Shown: piece after piece, positions 28,083 to 37,207 of the stretch | Position numbering within the stretch: position 1 is the stretch's first letter | How the letters are laid out: each line of letters opens with the position of its first letter | Assembly: GCF_000143885.2 (NCBI RefSeq) | Contig: NC_018581.1 | Coordinates: 1,178,001-1,242,000 of the forward strand | Source: Gordonia sp. KTR9 | GTDB taxonomy: Bacteria > Actinomycetota > Actinomycetes > Mycobacteriales > Mycobacteriaceae | Direction: 5' to 3' | Length of the DNA stretch: 64,000 nt | Made by a program: the position numbers and the translations under genes | The notes under the pieces: model-generated | Database searches by the model: none | Told to the model about the DNA's origin: nothing | Seen by the model: only the letters and a program-made list of their open reading frames with translations

Positions 28083-29390
28083 CCGCGGCCGGCTCAGGCA
28101 ACTCTAGCTCTGTGTTCCGTCGTGTTCCTGTGGGTGTACTCCTGGGGCGCGAGCTTGGCGCAGTTGCTCACGAGCGGGCGCGATTCGCTCCGTTCCGACG
28201 TTGTCGCCCCCTCGGCACCATTGGCCGATTATGTCACGAAAACGACAATGCTCCTACTCATAACAGCACTATTGCTCTCGGTTCTGCTGTCGATCGGTGA
28301 TCGAAGCCAGCGATCAGCCGTTCCCTTTCTCATACCTGTCGTGATTGTTTTGCCGTGGGCTGTAATCTACGTACTAGAGTCTGCACTTATATCTTCGATT
28401 GCTCCTGAGTATTACGAGTTTGTCTGGCCGCTGATGCTCCTCGCCTTCTTTCTGGCGGCGCCGGCAGTCCGCGATGTCTGTGTTCTCGTCGGACGAATCG
28501 GTGTTGCGACTGCTGCAGCCAGTGTCGCTCTGGGGCTGATGGGGATAGGCTCAATGCCATACGGCTGGCATCAAACTGACGACAAAGCGATCATCGGGGA
28601 AGCTGCCCTGGCGGGTCCTTACAGCCACTCCAATATTCTAGGGCTGGCCATGACGCTCTCGTTGCCATTCGTGCTCTTGGCCCTTCGGGGAAAGGAACGC
28701 CTCATTGGAGGACTAGTCGTGGGAGTCGCACTCGTTTGGTCCGCATCTCGGATCTCGATCGTGGCTGCTGTGATAATTACCTGCGTGTTGGTCACCGTGA
28801 AGGTCGGCAGGTTGCGTCCTACAACTCGGTTGGTCACCGGAGCTTGGATCATTGCGGCAGGAGCGATCGTCATCGTCCCGCTTCGCACAACCGAAGATGC
28901 GGCGTTCACCAATCGCGGACTAATTTGGAAGGTGACTCGGTTCTATATCCCCGAACATCCGCTGTTCGGGTGGGGAACGACGGTGTTCGAGGTCAGCGAC
29001 AACGCGTTCGCATCCGCGATCGGCGCTCGCGCTGGGACGGCGCACAACATGTGGTTGACCCAATTAGCGGTCGGTGGATGGGCGGCCGTAACGGCAACGA
29101 TGCTCGCCCTATTCGTCATTGCGGTGCGGTTTCGCCGGTGTTTCCCAGTTTCCAGTATTCCAGCTCTGTTTCTGCTGGCACTCTTGTTATGCGAGATTGC
29201 CGAAGACCCTCTCCGTGCGTGGCGACTCAGTCCACACGCTTTCATCGTGTGGAGTGGACTTGCGCTGGCAGTATGTGCTTTCGAGAGAGGGAGCCTAGGC
29301 GCCGTCTGCGAACCGCAGAACCGGCGCGCCCACCGGCAGACGTCACAAGAGTCGACCAGTCGGCGCCAACCCAGGTTTCCTTCGGATTAG
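28074..29390 (+). CDS. O-antigen ligase/polymerase family membrane protein
   Basis: A 438-residue polytopic protein with the Wzy_C/WaaL pattern: GPYSHSNILGLAMTLSLPF, ASRISIVAA, NRGLIWKVTRFYIPEHPLFGWG and AHNMWLTQLAVGG (the HN-W loop motif). In the same locus as a Wzy-like protein at 25374, it may be the ligase that passes finished chains to an acceptor, or the polymerase itself. The C-terminal 50 residues are polar and rich in R, Q and S. The start codon sits in a predicted hairpin. Confidence 0.8.
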   Translation: MGSPRPAQATLALCSVVFLWVYSWGASLAQLLTSGRDSLRSDVVAPSAPLADYVTKTTMLLLITALLLSVLLSIGDRSQRSAVPFLIPVVIVLPWAVIYVLESALISSIAPEYYEFVWPLMLLAFFLAAPAVRDVCVLVGRIGVATAAASVALGLMGIGSMPYGWHQTDDKAIIGEAALAGPYSHSNILGLAMTLSLPFVLLALRGKERLIGGLVVGVALVWSASRISIVAAVIITCVLVTVKVGRLRPTTRLVTGAWIIAAGAIVIVPLRTTEDAAFTNRGLIWKVTRFYIPEHPLFGWGTTVFEVSDNAFASAIGARAGTAHNMWLTQLAVGGWAAVTATMLALFVIAVRFRRCFPVSSIPALFLLALLLCEIAEDPLRAWRLSPHAFIVWSGLALAVCAFERGSLGAVCEPQNRRAHRQTSQESTSRRQPRFPSD

Positions 29391-29528
29391 AGCGCGCATC
29401 CAGCGCTTGGTTCGCTGTTGCTGCTGCTCGGGGCAAGACAGGCACACTCCTCTGCCCATGCTGCGTCCGAAAAGAAAATTCCGTGACATTAACCCGTTTT
29501 GAGTAAGCTGGACTGCACGGGGACCGGC

Positions 29529-30542
29529 ATGATTCTGGGTGTGCAGAAGCAACGGTTTGAGTGGATGGACGCCCTACGTGGTATTGCAATGCTCTTGGTC
29601 GTTGTTCTTCACTCCGGTCTAGCGTTGAACTACTACGCCGACTCCTACCCCAGGGTTATCGAGATATTCAATTTGGCACTGCAGCCGTTCAGGATGCCGA
29701 TGCTGATGTTCCTCAGTGGTATGCTTCTCAATTTTTCACTGTCCAAGCCGGCGGGCGTGTACTTCGACGGCAAGGCGCGGAAGATTCTTTGGCCTTATGC
29801 CGTCTGGACATTAATTGCCCTGGCGGCTCAAGGGGATTTAACTGGCTACACAGTTGCCCGCGCCGTCTATGATCCTGTCGAGACGCATCTCTGGTACCTC
29901 TGGTTTCTGCTGATCTTTTACACAGTTGCATGGATTATTCGACCAGTTCCGTTCTGGATTCCAGCATTAATCGCGCTCGCCGCCTCCCACTTCCTTACCG
30001 CAGATTTTCGGTTGGAAAAGATGGCTTTCCTCTTTGCGTTCTTTGTCCTTGGAAAGATTTACTCTGACCACGCATCCCGGTTGTCCGGATATAACCGACC
30101 GTCTGTCCTCGTGGGTGTCTTCGTGATTGGCGCTATCGCATCAGGATTCAGTGTCGCGCACTGGAAGGTTCTGTACGAACCTCTGTACTTTATACCAGTG
30201 GTATGTGGGTTGTTCTTAGCCCTATGTATCGCTCCTCGCATTCCGCAGTCTAGGCTTCGTGATGGCTTGACGTACCTCGGCCGAGAATCGATCGTGCTGT
30301 ACGTCGTCCACTTGATCGCGATCAAGTCCGCCGGCACATTGCTCTCCCAACACGGTGTTGTTAACCCATGGCTGCTCTTCCCGGCTCTCCTAGTGATCGG
30401 AGTCGGCACCAGTATCGGGTTCATGATGATGCGCCATCGGTTCAAGCCGATTGGTTGGTTATTCGAATTCCCAAGCCGGCATCGAGTGACGATTCGCGCC
30501 TCTGGGAGGGCCCCGAGTCGAGGCCCGAAGGCGCTTGACTAG
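29529..30542 (+). CDS. Acyltransferase family 3 membrane protein
   Basis: A polytopic O-acyltransferase of about 337 residues. It opens with FEWMDALRGIAMLLVVVLHS, the family signature with the conserved histidine, and MPMLMFLSGMLL follows. It likely adds acetyl or a similar group to the polysaccharide. The ATG at 29529 after GGGGA is preferred to a TTG at 29499. Base composition is notably low for the window (one 60-bp sample at 29581-29640 is 50% GC), which suggests transfer. It is the last gene of the + strand locus and faces the second locus. Confidence 0.83.
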   Translation: MILGVQKQRFEWMDALRGIAMLLVVVLHSGLALNYYADSYPRVIEIFNLALQPFRMPMLMFLSGMLLNFSLSKPAGVYFDGKARKILWPYAVWTLIALAAQGDLTGYTVARAVYDPVETHLWYLWFLLIFYTVAWIIRPVPFWIPALIALAASHFLTADFRLEKMAFLFAFFVLGKIYSDHASRLSGYNRPSVLVGVFVIGAIASGFSVAHWKVLYEPLYFIPVVCGLFLALCIAPRIPQSRLRDGLTYLGRESIVLYVVHLIAIKSAGTLLSQHGVVNPWLLFPALLVIGVGTSIGFMMMRHRFKPIGWLFEFPSRHRVTIRASGRAPSRGPKALD

Positions 30543-30834
30543 GCAATCGGTGACCAGCGAAATAGATTATGAACCCTGCACACCAGCGTAGTGTCTAGTC
30601 GATGCTGTTGCGGTCCCCGGGCGGAGCAGTTGCGTCGTTGGCCTGAAAGGGGGACGAGCTTCCGAAGTCGGACTTTTACGGGCGCCGTTCGATTCCGCTA
30701 ACGGAGTTTTGTAAACCTGTAGACGGTCACAAGTTGACGCAATCTCGCGGCCCCTGTCTGCATCCCAACGCGTTCAGGGGTGTGGGATTGACGAAAGCTA
30801 TAGAGACGTAATAAATTCCGGAGTTTTCGCTGGC
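30543..30834. other. Convergent intergenic region between the two polysaccharide loci
   Basis: 292 bp with no gene. No strong hairpin with a T-tract was seen. It is the junction between low-GC and high-GC polysaccharide genes and a candidate recombination boundary. Confidence 0.4.
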
Positions 30835-31833
30835 TCAGTTCTCCCGACCCGGCCCGATAAACCCACCACGGCGAGTCGCCGAATGCCGACTGAGAGTGTG
30901 GCGAGCTGTGTACGCGGCAGGACGGTCGGTGGTTTCGACACGGCTCCTCGCTGCGCTCGTCGCCTGCTCAACCAGCGGGAGACGGCTGTGCCCTGCGCCC
31001 GTCGCCTGCTCAACCAGCGGGAGACGGCTGTGCCCTGCGCCCGTCGGCTGCTCAACCAGTGGGTGACGGCTGTGTCCCGTGCTCATCGGCTGCTCGACCA
31101 GCGGCGAGTGATTGCTCACCGCCGACTCTTCAACCGGCACATGGTGGCTCCTCATTGCGCTCGAGGGACAGTTGATGGTCACCTCGATGTCGCCCGTGGT
31201 CGGTCCGTCCGGGATCCGTTCGGACTCCTCGACTTCGGGTGCGCCGCCGCGCCGGCGGTGGAGGAGCAGTGCGAGCAAGGCGCCGGCGAGCGCGCCGCCG
31301 GCCGCGCCGACGCCGAGGAGGACCGGGTCGATGAGCTGTTGTCGAACGGCACCTTGGGTGTTCGGGTCGACGACCACCAGTCGAAGCGCACCCGGACCGC
31401 CGCTGGTCGGTTCCTGCAGCGCGGTGACGGTGCCGACGAGCTCCTGCGCGAGTGCGGTGGACAACTGCTCTGCGTCGGCCGACGTCGAGTTCTGGACAGA
31501 CACATCGAGGATGACGGTCTGCGGCGGGACGCTGACCGAGATCTCGGAGATGAACTGCGGCAGCGAGATGTCGACCCCCGACCTGTCGATCGCTCGCTGC
31601 GCAACGGTCGGGTCGGTCGCCAGCACCGCGAACGTCTGGATGCTCGCCCGGGCCGCCTGGTTGCCCTGGTAGGCCTCCAGCATGTCGGAAGTGCCGGTGG
31701 CTATGTAGGTCCGAACGGTCGCGACGTAGGTCTGCGGCTGTAGCAGCGAATAGCCGATGGCGGCGATGAGACCGATCAGGGTGAATGCCACGACGAGCAT
31801 CCATTTTGCGGCAATGACGTTGAGGACTTTCAT
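30835..31833 (-). CDS. Wzz-like chain-length protein with repeat-derived C-terminal tail
   Basis: A protein with two membrane helices (about residues 11-32 and 200-222) around an outer domain (TYVATVRTYIATGTSD, NSTSADAEQLSTALAQELVG), the plan of a Wzz co-polymerase without a kinase. After a cytoplasmic basic stretch, the last ~90 residues contain four 14-residue units of PLVEQATGAGHSRL type, ending in PLVEQATSAARSRVETT. They are encoded by a 42-bp array of the dispersed repeat. The ATG at 31833 follows GGAGCTCCG and overlaps the polymerase stop (ATGA). The frame is open far upstream, but that is a shadow of other genes. It is the last gene of the minus-strand locus. Confidence 0.8.
   Translation of the reverse strand: MKVLNVIAAKWMLVVAFTLIGLIAAIGYSLLQPQTYVATVRTYIATGTSDMLEAYQGNQAARASIQTFAVLATDPTVAQRAIDRSGVDISLPQFISEISVSVPPQTVILDVSVQNSTSADAEQLSTALAQELVGTVTALQEPTSGGPGALRLVVVDPNTQGAVRQQLIDPVLLGVGAAGGALAGALLALLLHRRRGGAPEVEESERIPDGPTTGDIEVTINCPSSAMRSHHVPVEESAVSNHSPLVEQPMSTGHSRHPLVEQPTGAGHSRLPLVEQATGAGHSRLPLVEQATSAARSRVETTDRPAAYTARHTLSRHSATRRGGFIGPGREN
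30931..31130 (-). repeat. 42-bp tandem array (four copies) of the dispersed repeat inside a coding sequence
   Basis: On the + strand, CTGCTCAACCAG or a one-base variant recurs at 30964, 31006, 31048 and 31090, exactly 42 bp apart. The array is entered by GGTTTCGACACGGCTCCTCG at 30931-30950, the full form of the family. The period keeps the Wzz-like frame open. Confidence 0.92.
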
Positions 31834-33134
31834 CGGAGCTCCATCTGTGACTCGTTGAGAACCTCGTGACCGGGCACGGGTGACGGGGATCGGGTTGAAC
31901 GGTGAGCGGGCGAACGGTGTTGGTACAGGAAGTAGGGGAGCAGTGCGGCGAACGGTGCGATGCCGAGGAAGTACGGGACGTACACCGCCTCCAGCGAACT
32001 GAGGGCGAGGATCGTGCTGAAGTAGGCGAGAAGATACGCCCGGGTCGTCGCATCGGTTGTCTGAACCACTTTGACGACGGCGGCCAGGACGATCAGCACG
32101 ACTCCCCAGACGCCGACCGACAACAGGATTTCCAGCCAACCGTTGTGCGGCGAATAGTTGGCCTTGAACAACAGCGACGCACCGGACTCCACCCAGAACG
32201 CCGGATTGTGTCCGAAGAACCACTGGTCGGGAATCTCCCGCAGGGCCTGGTTCCACAGATAGCCCCGCAAGCTGTAATCGGCGTTGGTGTAACCGATGTA
32301 GAGCGGGAACAGCGAGTAGACCGCGCTTGCGACCAGCGCGAGACCCAGCATCAGGTTCCGAACCCGAGCGGTGATCGACGGGAGGGCCAACAGCACTCCG
32401 AGCAGGCCGGCGACCGCGATCCCGCCGAAAGCGGTTCGGCTGCCGGCGAGAAGGCCGATCAACGCGACCCCCGCGACGGCGGCGAGGACACGCCACATGG
32501 CCACGCGATACACCGCGAACGGCAAGAGTGCAGTGATCGTGATACCTGCGAGATTGCCGTTGCCGGCGAACGGGGAGGTGAGCACCGCACCGAGGTCGGT
32601 GCACTTGTCGATTCGGCATGCACCGACCACGCGAGACGAGTTGAACAGCACGGAGATCAGCAGGATTCCCGCCGTCACGACGAGCGCGACGCGGGCAGAC
32701 CGGGCCACCTCGTCGAGCCCGAAGGATCGGTAGCGGAACACGAAACCCACCAGCAGAGCCATCGACATGACGAGATTGACGACCCTGCCCGAGCCGTCGA
32801 CGATCATCGCCGCGCAGGCGTACCCCATGAGCAGTGCGAGGATGGCGGCCGAGCCGTCGATGCGGAAGCCGCGAGTGGCCACCGCGTGGAGGGCGGCCGC
32901 CACACTCATACCCGCTGCGGGACCGTACAACAGAACCGCGAAGATCGCTCCGGCGGCATCGGCCGACGACCACAACGCCGGGGCGACCGCGTAGATGACG
33001 ATGACCGGCCATGCCGTCAAAGCGATCAACCAGCTGCACAGGAATCGATCGACATACCGGGCCCACTGCCTGTCGTACGCGACTGCGAGGAAGAGGCCCA
33101 GTGCCACCAGCAACGTCGCGAAGATCATCGTCAT
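31830..33134 (-). CDS. O-antigen polymerase/ligase-like membrane protein (candidate Wzy)
   Basis: A 434-residue polytopic protein with the Wzy/WaaL pattern: GSRTAFGGIAVAGLLG, YSLRGYLWNQALREIPDQW and the loop SPHNGWLEILLSVGVWG, where the HN-W motif is the likely active region. It should link repeat units in the second locus. The ATG at 33134 forms ATGA with the stop of the lipoprotein gene; a GTG three codons upstream is the alternative. It overlaps the Wzz-like gene in the same way, so polymerase and length regulator are co-translated. Confidence 0.82.
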   Translation of the reverse strand: MTMIFATLLVALGLFLAVAYDRQWARYVDRFLCSWLIALTAWPVIVIYAVAPALWSSADAAGAIFAVLLYGPAAGMSVAAALHAVATRGFRIDGSAAILALLMGYACAAMIVDGSGRVVNLVMSMALLVGFVFRYRSFGLDEVARSARVALVVTAGILLISVLFNSSRVVGACRIDKCTDLGAVLTSPFAGNGNLAGITITALLPFAVYRVAMWRVLAAVAGVALIGLLAGSRTAFGGIAVAGLLGVLLALPSITARVRNLMLGLALVASAVYSLFPLYIGYTNADYSLRGYLWNQALREIPDQWFFGHNPAFWVESGASLLFKANYSPHNGWLEILLSVGVWGVVLIVLAAVVKVVQTTDATTRAYLLAYFSTILALSSLEAVYVPYFLGIAPFAALLPYFLYQHRSPAHRSTRSPSPVPGHEVLNESQMELR

Positions 33135-33853
33135 GACGCCCACAACTCCCGGAACGAGGCGGGGCTCGTGCCCGGGGCATCCTCGTACAGTTCCCAGGTC
33201 GCCCAGCTGCCGCCGAAGTCGGCGATACGGTTGTCGGTGAACACGATCGACGTGGCGTCGGGCAGGTAGACCTTCGCCCGGTCCCCGTCGAGTTCGATCT
33301 CGAACCGGGCTGCGTCACGATCGAAGGCGATGCGATAGGTGCCCTGGCCCAGGATCGTCTGGCCGGCGTCTCCAGCCTCCCAGATCGCATACGACCATCC
33401 CGTCCGGGTCGCGACGAAGTGCACCGCGGCGTCAGGGGCGGCGTCGGACTCGTCCTGCGGCACCGGTTTTGCGCTGACGAGCAGAGCAATTGCCCCGGCG
33501 TCGTCTCCCGAGAAGCCGACGGTCGCCCCGATTCGTGTGACCCGCGCGGGTGCGAGGTCGGTCGAGAGGTAGGACGCCGCTTCGGCCGCCGAGGACCGAC
33601 CGTGCAGCAGACGCCCGTCCGAGACCCGGAGCGGATGCAGGTTGCGGCCCCGCTCGACGGCGACGAAGCCGGGCGGCACCGCGGCCGCTGTGGCGTAGTC
33701 GACGTGCAACGCAGCACCCTGTGCCGAGGCGACCCGATCGTCAGACCGTTCGGCCTGAGCAGCGGTGTTGCATGCCGAACCGATGGCGATGACAGCGACG
33801 GCCAACAGCGCAAGGCGTGCCGTCGAGAGTCTGGACTTGGAGGTCGGAAACAT
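33131..33853 (-). CDS. Predicted lipoprotein of unknown function
   Basis: About 240 residues with a lipoprotein-like signal (hydrophobic 12-27, then IGSACNTAA, a loose lipobox). The mature part looks all-beta, with alternating strands such as WSYAIWEAGDAGQTILGQGT and RFEIELDGDRAKVYLPD, which suggests a concanavalin-like or glycan-binding sandwich, but I cannot name a family. The ATG at 33853 overlaps the upstream stop by one base (TGATG) and places the signal peptide first; longer frames lack it. It lies between an acyltransferase and the polymerase, so it may handle the exported polymer. Confidence 0.62.
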   Translation of the reverse strand: MFPTSKSRLSTARLALLAVAVIAIGSACNTAAQAERSDDRVASAQGAALHVDYATAAAVPPGFVAVERGRNLHPLRVSDGRLLHGRSSAAEAASYLSTDLAPARVTRIGATVGFSGDDAGAIALLVSAKPVPQDESDAAPDAAVHFVATRTGWSYAIWEAGDAGQTILGQGTYRIAFDRDAARFEIELDGDRAKVYLPDATSIVFTDNRIADFGGSWATWELYEDAPGTSPASFRELWAS

Positions 33854-34542
33854 CAGAACCCCTCGACCTCCCGCACCGGCGTCATGTACGACGACCGGTA
33901 CCACCACTTGCATTCGGGGAGTTCGCGTCGCCATCGTGCCGGCGCCCCGGCATACAACCCGGCGTCGCCGACCGCCGGATGCGACGACGCCGTCACCACC
34001 GAACCCGCGGCGACGAGCGAGTATGCCGGTATCGCAGCGTTCTTGAGGATGAGACACGCGGTCGCCGTCAGACTCCGCTCACCGATAGTGATGGTGCCGA
34101 TGGTGGTCCGGTCCTCGACGATGTCGATCTCGTGCGACTGCAGGAGGCTTCGAGTGCCGCCCACCGCGCTGTAGGGCCCCATCTCGATCCGGCCAGAGCA
34201 GTCGAAGTAGTGGCGGTTGGTGACAGCTGCCTGCTCGGCCATCGACAGCACTCCGGCGCGGTCGCTGAACTTCTGATACGACGGTGCTGCCGTGAACTGG
34301 TTCAGCCGGCCGATGAAGTTGTCCTTCTCGAGCTCGACGCGCGCCAACTGCCGGAAGATGTTGAACGGTGCGATCACTCCGCGGTCTCCGACACGAAACG
34401 GTCCGCAGCCGATCACGAGGTTCGGTCCCAGACTGACGTCGTGGCCGATGGTGTTGCCCAGGGTGCGCAGCACCGCGTTCTTCGTCTTCGACGCGGGGAG
34501 CAGCCAGGCAATCAGGCTGAGCCACTTGTTGGGTCGCTTCAT
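33853..34542 (-). CDS. Hexapeptide-repeat (LbH) acyltransferase
   Basis: A 229-residue protein with a left-handed beta-helix pattern: LGNTIGHDVSLGPNLVIG, then IGTITIGERSLTATACLILK and AYSLVAAGSVVTASS. It is probably an O- or N-acetyltransferase acting on sugars of the second locus in the cytoplasm. The ATG at 34542 follows GGAGGACACC and overlaps the upstream stop (ATGA). The longer frame from 34629 lacks family sequence. The acceptor is unknown. Confidence 0.78.
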   Translation of the reverse strand: MKRPNKWLSLIAWLLPASKTKNAVLRTLGNTIGHDVSLGPNLVIGCGPFRVGDRGVIAPFNIFRQLARVELEKDNFIGRLNQFTAAPSYQKFSDRAGVLSMAEQAAVTNRHYFDCSGRIEMGPYSAVGGTRSLLQSHEIDIVEDRTTIGTITIGERSLTATACLILKNAAIPAYSLVAAGSVVTASSHPAVGDAGLYAGAPARWRRELPECKWWYRSSYMTPVREVEGF

Positions 34543-35195
34543 GGTGTCCTCCAGACATTTGCGGGCGGTGTGGGTCGGGATCGTGGTGTGTCTGCCTGGT
34601 GCCGCGTGTACATGACCGCGAGAGCGCACGCGGTCAGTCCCGCGAGGGTTGCGAGCAGAGCGGTACGCGCCAGCGCATCGGGAAATGTCTCGTGGGCGTC
34701 GACCGGCCCGAGGACGAGCGATTCGATGGGTGCCGGCGACTCGAGTTCGGCGAGCGCTGTGGTGAATTCGCGGCCGACGCCCATCGCGGCGGCTTCGACG
34801 GTGCTCGTGTCGTCGCCTCGGACGGTGAAGTCCATGATCGTCGTCTCGGGCGGTGCCGTGATCGACACTGCCCCGCGGAGTTCAGCGGGACTCATCGCGA
34901 TGTGGTGGGTGTCGATCACTCGACGGAGGAAGTTCTCGCTCGTGACCAATGTCGAGTAGGACTCGATGCTCCGTGTCAGGAGCATGGTGGGTGCGGGATC
35001 GAAATCCTGCGGCAGTTGCATGGCGTCGCGTTCGTAGGTGAGCACGACACGCGACGTCGCCTGCACCGTCGCGTGTTGCGCCGAGAACGTGCCGACCGCC
35101 ATCGTGAGGATCAGTCCGACGCAGGCAGCAACTCCCAGTGCGGTCACGACACGGGTGACCCGTGGGCGGCTGTGGGTGACTCCCGGCGTACTCAT
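34539..35195 (-). CDS. Short Wzz-like membrane protein
   Basis: A 218-residue protein with helices near residues 14-38 and 175-195 and an outer domain between them (RSIESYSTLVTSENFLRRVI, ETTIMDFTVRGDDTSTVEAAA), matching the Wzz membrane topology without a kinase. The locus therefore has two Wzz-like proteins, this one and 30835-31833, which may form a mixed ring or act on different steps. The start forms ATGA with the flippase-SGNH stop. Confidence 0.68.
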   Translation of the reverse strand: MSTPGVTHSRPRVTRVVTALGVAACVGLILTMAVGTFSAQHATVQATSRVVLTYERDAMQLPQDFDPAPTMLLTRSIESYSTLVTSENFLRRVIDTHHIAMSPAELRGAVSITAPPETTIMDFTVRGDDTSTVEAAAMGVGREFTTALAELESPAPIESLVLGPVDAHETFPDALARTALLATLAGLTACALAVMYTRHQADTPRSRPTPPANVWRTP

Positions 35196-37207
35196 TCGCA
35201 GCTGCCCTTCCGTGCCAGGCTCTCCAGGACGGGCGTCATGCGGTCGGCGATGATGGCGTGCCCCTCGTCGGTCGGGTGGCGCAGATCAGCGCCCACGATC
35301 GAGTGGTCGCGTGGGGCGGCGTACCAACGGCTTCTGATCGGGTCGACAAAGGATGCCCCGTGCCGTTTCGCGGCGTCGGCGAGCAATCTGTTGGCGCGCG
35401 CATACTCCGGAGCGGCCGGTGTGTTGTGAATCCAGGACAGGCCGACGATGACGACGGGCAGTTCCGGTCGAGCCTTGCGCACCGCGCGGATGGTGTCGTT
35501 GACCGCGGCCCGGTACTGCTTCGCCGGATGCGAGAGGTCGTTGCCGCTACCGACGAGCACGATCGCCGAGACGTCGGGAGAGAGCAGTCGTTGTGCCTCC
35601 GAAGCGAACGTCGTCTGCCGGATCCCGGTGGTGAGGTAGCCGGCTCCACCCCGGCCGGACACCCGCAGCAGAACGGGGCATTCGTTCAGTCGCTCCTGCG
35701 ACAGCCGACCCTGCGCGATGCGGGTCCAGTTCGAACTGCCTTTGCCGCCGTATGTTGTTCCCTCGGTGAAGCTGTCGCCGACGACGAGGATCGTGACCGC
35801 GTCGCTGTCCGCCGGAGCGCTGTTCGCCGACCGCGACGTCGACGCGGCGGAGGTGACCTCGACGCCGGCTCGGTGGACTTCGGCTCCGGGTTCGCGCGCG
35901 GCGGCGAGGGCCACGCCGGCGGTCAAGGTGAGAGCCACCACGGCGACCACCAGAAGTGCTTTCTCCCAATGTGTTCGGACGAGTCTGGTCATTCTCCCAC
36001 CTTCGTGGACGTCGGAGAGCAGGGCGGTGAGTACGAGGAGTTGACCGGCGATGGGCGCGAGCCAGATCGCATCGAGGTGGTCGAGCGCGCCGGCGAGCAG
36101 GAGCAAGAGCAGCGTCACCACACCGCCCAGGACGATCGCCGCGGTCACCGTGCCGGGTCGGCCTGCCGCGATGTGCTTGGAGCTGATCGCCTGGGAGACC
36201 GAGGAGATGCCCGCCGCGATGATCATGCCGATGATCAGGTTCTGGGCGGGTTCGTATTTTGCGCCGACGATCTGCACGATTACCCAGGCGACCGGCCATG
36301 CCGCGAGGACGACGACGACGCAGTAGGCGCCGACGACGTTTCGGTAGCGACGGTAGATCCGGTCGAAGGTCGACGCGTCGTCGACGTGCCGGGCGAGCTC
36401 GGGGACCGCGACTGTCGACAGCGCGGCGGAGAGCAGGGTGAGGGGCCCGGTGACGCGCGTCGCCATCGCGAAGTAGCCGACGGTCAGCGGGGGCGCACAG
36501 ACCGCGAGGGCCGAGACCTGCAGCTGTGCCAGCGTCCCCGACATCGCCAGCGCCCAGTAGCGCGCGGTGCCTGCCCCGGGCCCGCGGAGCTCACCGGCGG
36601 CGGTGCGCAGTCCCCGGACCCCGACGGATACCGCCGGCACCAGCAGCGCTGTCGCGGCCGTGCACGCGAAGATCGCGACGAGCGCGGCGGCACCCAGGTC
36701 GCTTCCGGACAAAGCCAGCACTCCCCACACCGCGAGGGGTACGGCTCGCTGCACGACGACGAGGCAGCTGGCGGCGGTATGCGCATGGGTGCCTGCCAGG
36801 AAGTTCTGCGCGAAGTTCTGCACAGTGTCGGAGTAGGCGAACATCACGCCCGCGACGACGATCAGGGGTAGACCGGAGAAGGCAAGTCCCGCAACGATGA
36901 TGAGGAAGACCGTGGATACCGCGATGGTGTGCGCGACGTACAGACCTGCCGCGGTGGCGTGGTCATCGTCGGATGCGCCGACGCGCATCACCCGGATCGG
37001 TGCACCGAAGCCCACGGCGAGGCCGGCCACCACGCCGAGCGTGTACGCGAGAACGTACTGGCCGAACGTGTCGACCGGGAGTGCTCGGGCAAGGAGCAGG
37101 AGGAACGCGCCGAGCATCGCGGAACTGGCCACCCGGGCCAGAATCCGCACGGTGGCGTCGGTGCGCAGCCGGTTGCCGGCGCGGCTCTCGTCAATCACGG
37201 AGGACAC
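35192..37207 (-). CDS. Wzx-type flippase fused to a C-terminal SGNH hydrolase
   Basis: A 671-residue fusion. Residues about 20-440 are a polytopic PST/MATE flippase (opening VRILARVASSAMLGAFLLLL). After a last helix (KALLVVAVVALTLTAGVALA) and a polar linker comes an SGNH/GDSL domain on the presumed outer face. Block I is VVGDSFTEG (S479), the glycine block GRGGAGY, the asparagine block GSGNDL, and block V DLRHPTDEGH with H644. SGNH enzymes in such loci remove or transfer O-acetyl groups, so the fusion would couple export with editing of the repeat unit. GTG 37207 overlaps the upstream gene by 17 bases; GTG 37198 is possible. Function of the fusion is inference. Confidence 0.85.
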   Translation of the reverse strand: MSSVIDESRAGNRLRTDATVRILARVASSAMLGAFLLLLARALPVDTFGQYVLAYTLGVVAGLAVGFGAPIRVMRVGASDDDHATAAGLYVAHTIAVSTVFLIIVAGLAFSGLPLIVVAGVMFAYSDTVQNFAQNFLAGTHAHTAASCLVVVQRAVPLAVWGVLALSGSDLGAAALVAIFACTAATALLVPAVSVGVRGLRTAAGELRGPGAGTARYWALAMSGTLAQLQVSALAVCAPPLTVGYFAMATRVTGPLTLLSAALSTVAVPELARHVDDASTFDRIYRRYRNVVGAYCVVVVLAAWPVAWVIVQIVGAKYEPAQNLIIGMIIAAGISSVSQAISSKHIAAGRPGTVTAAIVLGGVVTLLLLLLAGALDHLDAIWLAPIAGQLLVLTALLSDVHEGGRMTRLVRTHWEKALLVVAVVALTLTAGVALAAAREPGAEVHRAGVEVTSAASTSRSANSAPADSDAVTILVVGDSFTEGTTYGGKGSSNWTRIAQGRLSQERLNECPVLLRVSGRGGAGYLTTGIRQTTFASEAQRLLSPDVSAIVLVGSGNDLSHPAKQYRAAVNDTIRAVRKARPELPVVIVGLSWIHNTPAAPEYARANRLLADAAKRHGASFVDPIRSRWYAAPRDHSIVGADLRHPTDEGHAIIADRMTPVLESLARKGSCE

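Noticed and set aside
30964..31130. Second regular array as a CRISPR candidate
   Set aside because: A 42-bp direct tandem repeat without spacers, translated within the Wzz-like protein.
31834..33813. 992-residue frame continuing upstream of the Wzz-like gene
   Set aside because: The upstream part is an alternate frame of the polymerase and lipoprotein genes; the real start has a ribosome site at 31833.
35258..36871. 537-residue + strand frame opposite the flippase-SGNH gene
   Set aside because: R/G/D-rich shadow; the minus-strand frame has clear motifs.
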